Position numbers and translations under genes: made by a program. DNA of 64,000 nt from Manis javanica (lineage: Eukaryota; Chordata; Mammalia; Pholidota; Manidae): assembly GCF_040802235.1 (NCBI RefSeq), contig NC_133174.1:139739213-139803212 (forward strand). Reading direction: 5' to 3'. This document shows, piece by piece, positions 55,605 to 64,000 of this stretch (its first letter is position 1; every line of letters begins with the position of its first letter). The notes below the pieces were generated by a model, which saw only the letters and a program-made list of their open reading frames with translations, was not told where the DNA came from and did no database searches.

Positions 55605-58240
55605 ACAAAAAATTACAGGACATGCAAAAAATAAAACCCAGCAAAGTGTGACTCACATTCAGGAAAACAGTCAACAGAAACTGTTTCTGAGTGTTCCCAT
55701 GTTTTGCAACTAGCAGATGAAGACCTCAAAGTAACTATAAATATGTTGAAAGTACTAAAGGAAGCCATTGTTCAACAAGCTAAAGGGAAGTATGAAAACA
55801 ACAAATCCAAAGATTCTCAATAAGGACACAGAAATTATGAAAAAATTACTAATGGAAATCATGGCATAGAAAAGTACAGTAACGGAAACTAAAGCTTCTC
55901 TAGAGGTATTCAAGAGCAGGTTCAAGATGTCAGAAGAACGTATTAGTGAACTTGAAAAGAGATCAATATAAATTATCCAATCTGAAGAACAGAGAGAAAA
56001 ACTATTGAGACTCAGAGAGCTGTGGGACATCAAGCATATTAAAATATACGTACTACGAGGCTTTGAAGAAGAGGGAAGAGGAAGAAATACTTGAAAAAAT
56101 GATGGCAGAAATATCCAAAATGTTATGAGAAACAGGAATCAGATCTAAGAAGTTCAATTAACCCTAAGTAAGATAAAGCCAAGACAGCTAGTCATAGACA
56201 CTTCGTAGTCAAACTGTTGAAAAGCAAAGATAGACAATTCTGAAAGCAAAAGAGAAAAAGGGCCCATGTAGAAGGGAACTACAATCAAACTAACAGGAAC
56301 TTCCCACCAGAAACAGTGGAGGACAAAAGACAGTGGACTGACATAATCAAAGAGCAGAAAGAAAGAAACATACTATCAATCAAAACTTCTATATCTAGCA
56401 AACCTGTACTTTTAAAATTGAAGGTTAAAAAATGACATTCCCAGATAAACAAAGGTGAAGAGAATTAATTGCTAGTAACATTTCTTTACAAGAAATACTA
56501 ACAGAGGTCCTTCAGGCTGACACCATTTAGTAATGTTACTTCACAGGAAGAAATGAAGAGCCACAAAAATGATAAATATGTGGGTTAATATGTAAGTCTC
56601 TCTTAGTATATTTTTTCTCATTTCTTCTCTTACCTTCTCTAAAAGATATAAGATTGTATAAAGCAATAGCTATAACACTTTACTGTTGGGGTTTATAACC
56701 TATGTGAATGAATGCAATATGTCTGATACTAATAGCACAAAAGGGGAGGGAAGAAATGGAACCATATTAGAGCAAAGTCATTACATTTTGCCAAAATTAA
56801 GTGAGTATTAATATGAAGTAGATTGTGATTAGTTAAGATGCGTATTATAATGTAACTGTTATTCAAAAGATATATAGTTAAAATATCAACTATAAAACAA
56901 ATGGCACACTAAAAATATTTAACACAAGGGAAGGCAGTCAAGGAAGAAAAGAAGAACAAAAAAGACAGGAGATATATAAAAAAGATACATAGAAATAGCA
57001 AAATGCCAAGTGTAAATCCAACTGTATCGATCATTAAATTAAATGTGTGTGATCTAAACACCCCAATCAAAAATTAGAGATTCAAAAAAAGCAATATTCA
57101 GCTGTATATTGTTTATAAGAGACAAATCTTAGATTCAAAGACACAAATAGATTAAAAGTAAAAGGAAAGAAAAAGATATATTATGGAAACAGTGACCATA
57201 AGAGAGCTGCAGTGGCTATATTAATATCAGATAAAATAGACTTTAAGATAAAGGCTTTTATTTTTTAAAAAGGGACATTTTGTAATGATAAAAGGGAGGA
57301 AGATATAGCAATTATAACATATGTACATCTATCAACGCAGCCCCAAAATACATGAACCAAAAACTGACAGAATTGAAAGAAGAGAAAACTGAACTATGAT
57401 AGTTGGAGTTTTTAATACCCCACTTTCAATAATTGATAAAAATAGAAAAAAGATCAGCAAGGATACAGAAAACTTAAACAACACTTTCAACAAATTCGAC
57501 CTAGCTGAAATCCATAGAATATTCACTCTTTTCAAATACATTTGGAACTGTCTCCAGGATAGATCATACCCTAGGCCATTCAACAAGCTTAAATACATCT
57601 AAAATGACTGAAATAATACAAAATATCTCTGACCACAACAGAATTAAATCAGAAATCAAAAAAAGAAAGAAATCTAGGAATTCACAAATATTTGGAAATT
57701 GAACAAAAAACTTCTAAAAAAAACCCCACAGGTCAAAGAAAAAAACTACAAGGGAAATTAGAAAATACTTTGGACAGAATGAAAATGACCATAAATGAAT
57801 GTGTGGATAAACAAAACATGGTCTAGCCATACAGAATATTATTCAGTTATAAAAATGAATGAAATATTGATGCATGCTACAACACAGATGGATTTTGAAA
57901 ATATTATGCTAGCATAAAAAGTCAGACACAAAGGGCCACATATTGTATGGCTCCGTCTCTGTGAAATATCAGAAACAGGCAAATCCACAAAGACAGAAAG
58001 TAGATTAGTAGTTGCCAGGGGCTGAGGTGGGAGGATGTTGGGGAAAATGGGGAGAGACCCACTAACGGGTCCAGGGTTTTTCAGGTGTTGATAAAATGTT
58101 TTGGAATTAGATCATGGTGACAGCTGCACACCTTTGTGAATATAATGAAAACCAAAACTTTGTACATTTTAAAGGGTGGATTTCATGGTATGTGGATTAT
58201 ACCTCAATACAAAATGAATTTTAAGTTTGAAAGGAAAAGT
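55604..58240 (+). repeat. Old LINE-1, continuation after the nested insertion (ORF1, partial ORF2, 3' end)
   Basis: 55.6-56.5 kb reads as degenerate ORF1 ('aactattgagactcagagag', 'agatctaagaagttcaatta'). 57.0-57.6 kb holds ORF2 endonuclease-side text ('gtttataagagacaaatctt', 'gaatattcactcttttcaaa'). 57.8-58.24 kb is an L1M 3' end ('agtagttgccaggggctgag', 'gtggattatacctcaataca'). The middle of ORF2 is deleted. Many stops; non-functional. Confidence 0.65.
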
Positions 58241-61200
58241 ATTGAACAAGGTATACCAGGCAAATATTAACCAAAAGAAAGTTATAGCTGCTATTCACTA
58301 CCAAAGTTAACTATGAGGTAAAAGTAGCCCCTACATTCTGATCAAATACTCAACTTACCTGAAATACACAGCAATTCTAACTCATCTGCACTTAACCTAA
58401 CTTAAAAATACATAAAGCATTAGTTGGAAGAACTACAAAGATAAAATGAGAAAAAGCAATCAGGCCTCTCCTCAGGGCATCATGAGAGGCAGGCTTGGTT
58501 GGCTCCCTGGTGAGAGGGGCACTATTGAACCCTCCATGGGGCATGGGAGGGGTTATGGAGATGAGGCCTAACAGTTATCAAGAAGGGCCAGATAGGGTTG
58601 AAAAATACTGAAAATTCTCTTAGCAGCAAAAATCTGATCCTGTCACTGTCCTGCCTACAGCCCTCCAGTGGCTATGCAGTACCCTCTTGAGAAAGTGCAC
58701 TTTACAGGCTGATCTCCGGCCACTCCGCACAACTACCCTCAATCAACGAAAGCAGGTTATTTGTCATTTCCCCAACACTCCGTGCTTCGTGTCTTGCCCA
58801 CCTGAGGAGACAGGGATGGAGACAGGGGTGCCTGGACAAAGCTGGGGTTGAGTTGGGAACTGAGCGCCAGCAGGAACTCAGCTTAGAGTCCTGACAGGGG
58901 CAGGTCCTGGTTGGGCCCTTTCGTCTCCTAAACAGGCCTGCTTCTCTCCTAGGGTTAGGGTGGTGCATCCTTAACTCCCTCACACTTTCCCCCATTCAGT
59001 CCACCATGAATGGAAATAGGACTCTATCTTTCCGGCCCTACCTCAGCTGCCTCCGCACAGCTCTCCACATCTCTTGCCTTGCCCCCCACGTGGCCCCTAG
59101 ATGTGTGCCCCTACCACCAGCCCTGCCCCACTTCCTGGTCGTCTCTCACACTGAACCCGAGGTGTCTTTGCAGAGCCCAGACCCCACGCACACCTCCCAT
59201 GTCTGCACAGAGGCAGGCAGGAGGGTAAAGCCCAAGGCTGTCGGGTCTCAGCACAGGGAGGTTATTTGTCCTCCTTATGCCCCAGTTTCCCCTCAGGTAA
59301 AGTGGGAATGACGGTATGGAGAGTAGCTACCTCATTAAAGTTAATGCCTGTGAAGCTCTCCAAACAGGGACTGGCACACAGTAAGCACTCAATAGTTGCA
59401 CTGAGCTGACTCTCTGGATCAGCTATGAAGCTAGGGGTCCACATTTGCAGAGGGAAGGGTGCAATACAAGTCTCTTCATCTACCTCCTTGCCCCTTCAGG
59501 CACCTCAAACTCATGTTTGAAGTTCAAAACCAATCTTCATTCTCTCCCCCAAACACACCCCTGTCGAACCCCGCTTGGCGAATGGTTCCACAGTCCACCC
59601 AGAAACACAGGGGCTGCTCCAGGGTCCCTCTCGTTCATTCCCCACCACTGGCTCCTGAAGGGCTCCCAGGATCACCCCCCACCCCCAGGGTGGCCCCAGA
59701 ACAAGGAGGACAGATGCCTCTAGATTCTGGGCTGCTTCCTGACACCAGGGAAGGCCAGTCCACTGGACCCTGTGCCCCACTCACAGCCCCCAAGTTTTGC
59801 AGTCACCTGACCTCAGCACCTGCAACCCCTCCAGGGGCTTTCTGTTACTCAGACACTGAGGTCCAACTCCCCCTCCCCAGGCCCTGGCCTCAGCGCCTGA
59901 GCACCGGGCGCTCCCTCTCCATCTAGCCCAGCGCTCCCTTCCGGAAACCAGCCCTTCCTCTCTCCCAGCCACGCAAGCCATGGTGACCCAAGGCTTTCCC
60001 CTCACGAACTGCCCCCTCCAATGAGAAGGGCTCCGAGGGATGAAGGAAGGGGGCTGCCCCTGCCTGACCTGGGCCCCCCCCCTTTCCCCAATCCTGGGTG
60101 GGCAGGGAAGGACCACTCCCCGACGTGAGAGCGTCCCAAGGGCAGGATTTTGAGGGTGGGTGGAGAGTAATGGTTTTGAGCAGCAGCCTCAGGGGCTGAA
60201 GGAACAAGGGTGGCTGATGGACGTGGAAGGATGTGACCATGGCGCTACCTGCTGGCCAGAGGCCAAATTACACCCTCGGGGGAAGGGGCAACTGCAGCAA
60301 TGATCTCAAGGAGTGCAATTCCTTCTGGGAGGCTGGCACTGGCGCTCCTGAGCAGCCAGCACTCTTCTTTCCCCACCAAGATCACTCCTGTCACCCAAGT
60401 AAGCCCACCCCCTCTTACCATAGGGCCTCTTCCATGAGAGCAGTCACCCTTCTCTGGGGGGCCCAGTGCCTGGCAGAGTAGAGGGCCAATCAATATTTGA
60501 TGTAGAAAACAAGAAGGTGCCATCGTGGGAGTCCAGTGTGAAGACCTCTGAGGAGGCAGGAGAGGAGATGGCGAGACCCCAAGTGCAGGGTTCATGGAAG
60601 TCAGGACAGGTCTTTGGAGGTGAGGCCAAGCTGTTGAGGTCTGGCCATGGCACTAACTGCCTGAGGTCCCCTGGACTGGGGTCAGAGAAAGGGGAGCAGG
60701 CATGATAGGACTGGAGTGTGCAACCCCGAAGCCTTGAGCAAATGATGGCCTAGAAGTGGCTGTGGGCAGGGAGGGGGAAGCTGCAGTGGGCTCAGGGCGC
60801 CATGCAAGCTGTGCAAGGGGCAAGGTGGGGCAGGATGCGGGGAGGCTGGGATGAGAAGAGAAACACAGGAGTGCCTGTGGGCCTGGGGACCCGCGGGCAG
60901 GCGTGCCTGCCACAGGCTTTACCTACCCCCAGCCATCCGGAAGCACAGTGTGGCTGAGCGCTCTCCTCAGTGGAAGCCGGGCCCCTGCCTCCAACCCCAA
61001 ACCCTGCTCCAGCCTCCACCTCTGAGGCCCAGGCCAGCCCTGCTTTGGGTCCCAAAGGTCGATAAGGAGAAGGGTGTTCTCCATCGCACTCTGCAAAGGG
61101 GGCCGGCAGGGAGCAGCCAGGGCAGGGCGCATGGGGGGAAGGAAGGGCGGCCAGCTCACCTAGAACTCTGGTGCTGCCCCCTCTGCTCTGGCTGGGGCTG

Positions 61201-61929
61201 AGGAGTGGCCCTAGAGGTCTTCCCCTGATGGGCACAGGAGAGGCTTGGGGTTCAGCAAGACAGGGCTCTGGAGCCATGGCCTATCCAGAATGGGGGTGTC
61301 AGGGGCAGGGGCCACTCAGACAAGAGGACCAGCCGTGCTTTTCATACCAGAAGCCATAACCAAAGCCACAGAAGGGTTGCCTGGGGCCTGGAGCTCATGG
61401 GTCCCAAAGCCGCAGCACAGCACAAAGGGTTGAGGCCCCAGTGGTGCCCTCTCCTGGCCCAGGGGCTGCTCCTCCACCCCCCAACACTGGAGCTCCCTAG
61501 CCTTCCCCACAAGAAGGTGTGCACTGGAGGTGCACTCTGCCCTGGACTGGGGGGTGGGGGAAACATGCACTGCCTGTAAGCCCACCCCTGGGCGCCTGGA
61601 GAAGGCACTCTTCAAGCCCTCACCTGGCCTTCTGACACCCCCCAGCACGCCACATGAAGCTAGCCTCTAGGGTGGCAGAGCAGGCCAGCAGGGCTGCCTC
61701 TTGCCAGCACTTTGCAGGCGTAGGAAGTTCTTGGACAACTGGGAGCTTGTCTGCCACTGCTGACAGGAGCAGAGGTGCAGAGGTTTGAGTGGCGCTGGAG
61801 CAGGCCGAGTGCTGGGGCTCCCGTGGCAGCAGGCCAACCTCCTTCGTCTCTTTCCCGCAGGAGACATCCATCCCCTCCACGCTCACCCCCCCATCCCTGC
61901 GCCTTACCCCTCCCTCAAGCTCACCACTG
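58241..61929. other. Intergenic between LINE block and PNCK, no gene recognised
   Basis: A MIR fragment lies near 59235-59405 (listed separately). The remainder is GC-rich, with open frames up to 161 codons that have no domain I recognise. Confidence 0.4.
59235..59405 (+). repeat. MIR SINE, nearly complete
   Basis: 'ccccagtttcccctcaggta', 'aaagtgggaatgacggtatg', 'agtagctacctcattaaagt' and 'ctggcacacagtaagcactc' occur in MIR order. Confidence 0.65.
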
Positions 61930-62557
61930 GCCCATTGCTCTGTCTGTCTTTATTGATTTGGGGTAAACAGGAGTGGGCCCGGAGGGCCATGACAAGCAGG
62001 ACCATCCAGTCAGTGGAGCACAGAACGGCGTGCAGGAAGACAGCCCCTGGAAGCATCCTAGGCTGCTAGAGGCGCTGTGGAGGCAGCAGGGCAGAGGGGC
62101 CTCTGTGGACTTGCCCCATTGACCCCCTCGTGAGGGCAGAGGCTGGGCTGAGAGGGAGGATATGCCCCCTCTTGCCTCAGCACCGTGCGCCACAGTCACA
62201 CATTTCAAACTTTCCAGCGGACACCAGACAGGGTGGGGGTTAGGGGACTGGAAGAGTCCAGGGGAAGGGAACATGGGGGTCAATTCACTTGGCCTCGGCA
62301 TCCGCCTGGGGTTGTGTGGGGGAGAGAAGCACAGGGAAAAGGCAGTCAGGCGGTGCCCTGGCCTGCGCTGGGCCCCCTGCTCCCAGTCAAGGCTCTGAGT
62401 GGCAGTGGCCACTGGCCACTCTCTCCTGTCCATGTCTCCTGGGATGCTGGCTCCTCCCCCCCACCTGCACCCTCTGCTCTGTGGGGCCCACCACCCTCTA
62501 GGCTCACTGAGGAGCCAGATGCCAGGGGACCAGGGCCAACCACCACATACCTGGGCG
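61930..62557 (-). other. PNCK: PNCK 3' untranslated region
   Basis: From the TGA to just past the poly(A) signal. A donor-like CAG|GTATGTGG follows the stop by about 7 bases (near 62551), so the leader of this region may be spliced to a further 3' exon. No clear acceptor was settled. Confidence 0.65.
61949..61954 (-). terminator. PNCK: Poly(A) signal AATAAA of PNCK
   Basis: Reads TTTATT on the plus strand, about 600 bases downstream of the PNCK stop. Cleavage expected near 61930. Confidence 0.75.

Positions 62558-64000
<1,443 letters not shown>

Overview
The window is eutherian X-chromosome DNA. Three genes in order and orientation, CCNQ (minus), DUSP9 (plus) and PNCK (minus), match the conserved block that is Xq28 in human. 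All three have intron-split exons with GT/AG borders, so this is a vertebrate nuclear genome and most open frames here are chance. I see no Alu, rodent B1, carnivore, ruminant or equine tRNA-type SINE. With a comparatively young LINE-1 whose 5' region looks laurasiatherian, this suggests a non-primate, non-rodent placental, perhaps pangolin or bat. The species is inference only.

Layout. 1-3127 is CCNQ intron 1 and holds the 3' end of an endogenous retrovirus (env TM fragment, polypurine tract, LTR) and a MaLR LTR. CCNQ exon 1 is at 3128-3245 (minus) in a CpG island. 3.7-38.3 kb is intergenic and repeat-rich: MaLR LTRs, a probable class I LTR, a decayed gamma-like gag-pol at 9.6-11.8 kb, old L1 pieces at 16-25 kb and 29.9-30.5 kb, MIR and L2 pieces and microsatellites. 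DUSP9 runs from a probable non-coding exon in a CpG island near 38.4-38.7 kb, through coding exons at 44136-44502, 45773-46222 and 46535-46860, to a poly(A) signal at 47921. 48-58.2 kb is LINE-dominated; an old L1 is interrupted at 53104-55587 by a younger L1 that lacks nearly all of ORF2 and has a perfect 17-bp target-site duplication. 58.2-61.9 kb is intergenic. PNCK (minus) fills 61.9 kb to the right edge with seven coding exons; the N-terminal lobe of the kinase lies beyond the edge.

The host genes are signalling components: a CDK10-activating cyclin, a dual-specificity MAP kinase phosphatase and a calcium/calmodulin-dependent protein kinase. Nothing in the sequence suggests that they form one operational unit; their linkage is ancestral synteny. 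I found no CRISPR array, operon, tRNA, rRNA or novel multi-gene system. The more unusual items are the ORF2-less L1, the readthrough-type gag/pol arrangement, a GGC run in the probable DUSP9 leader, and extra CpG islands inside DUSP9.
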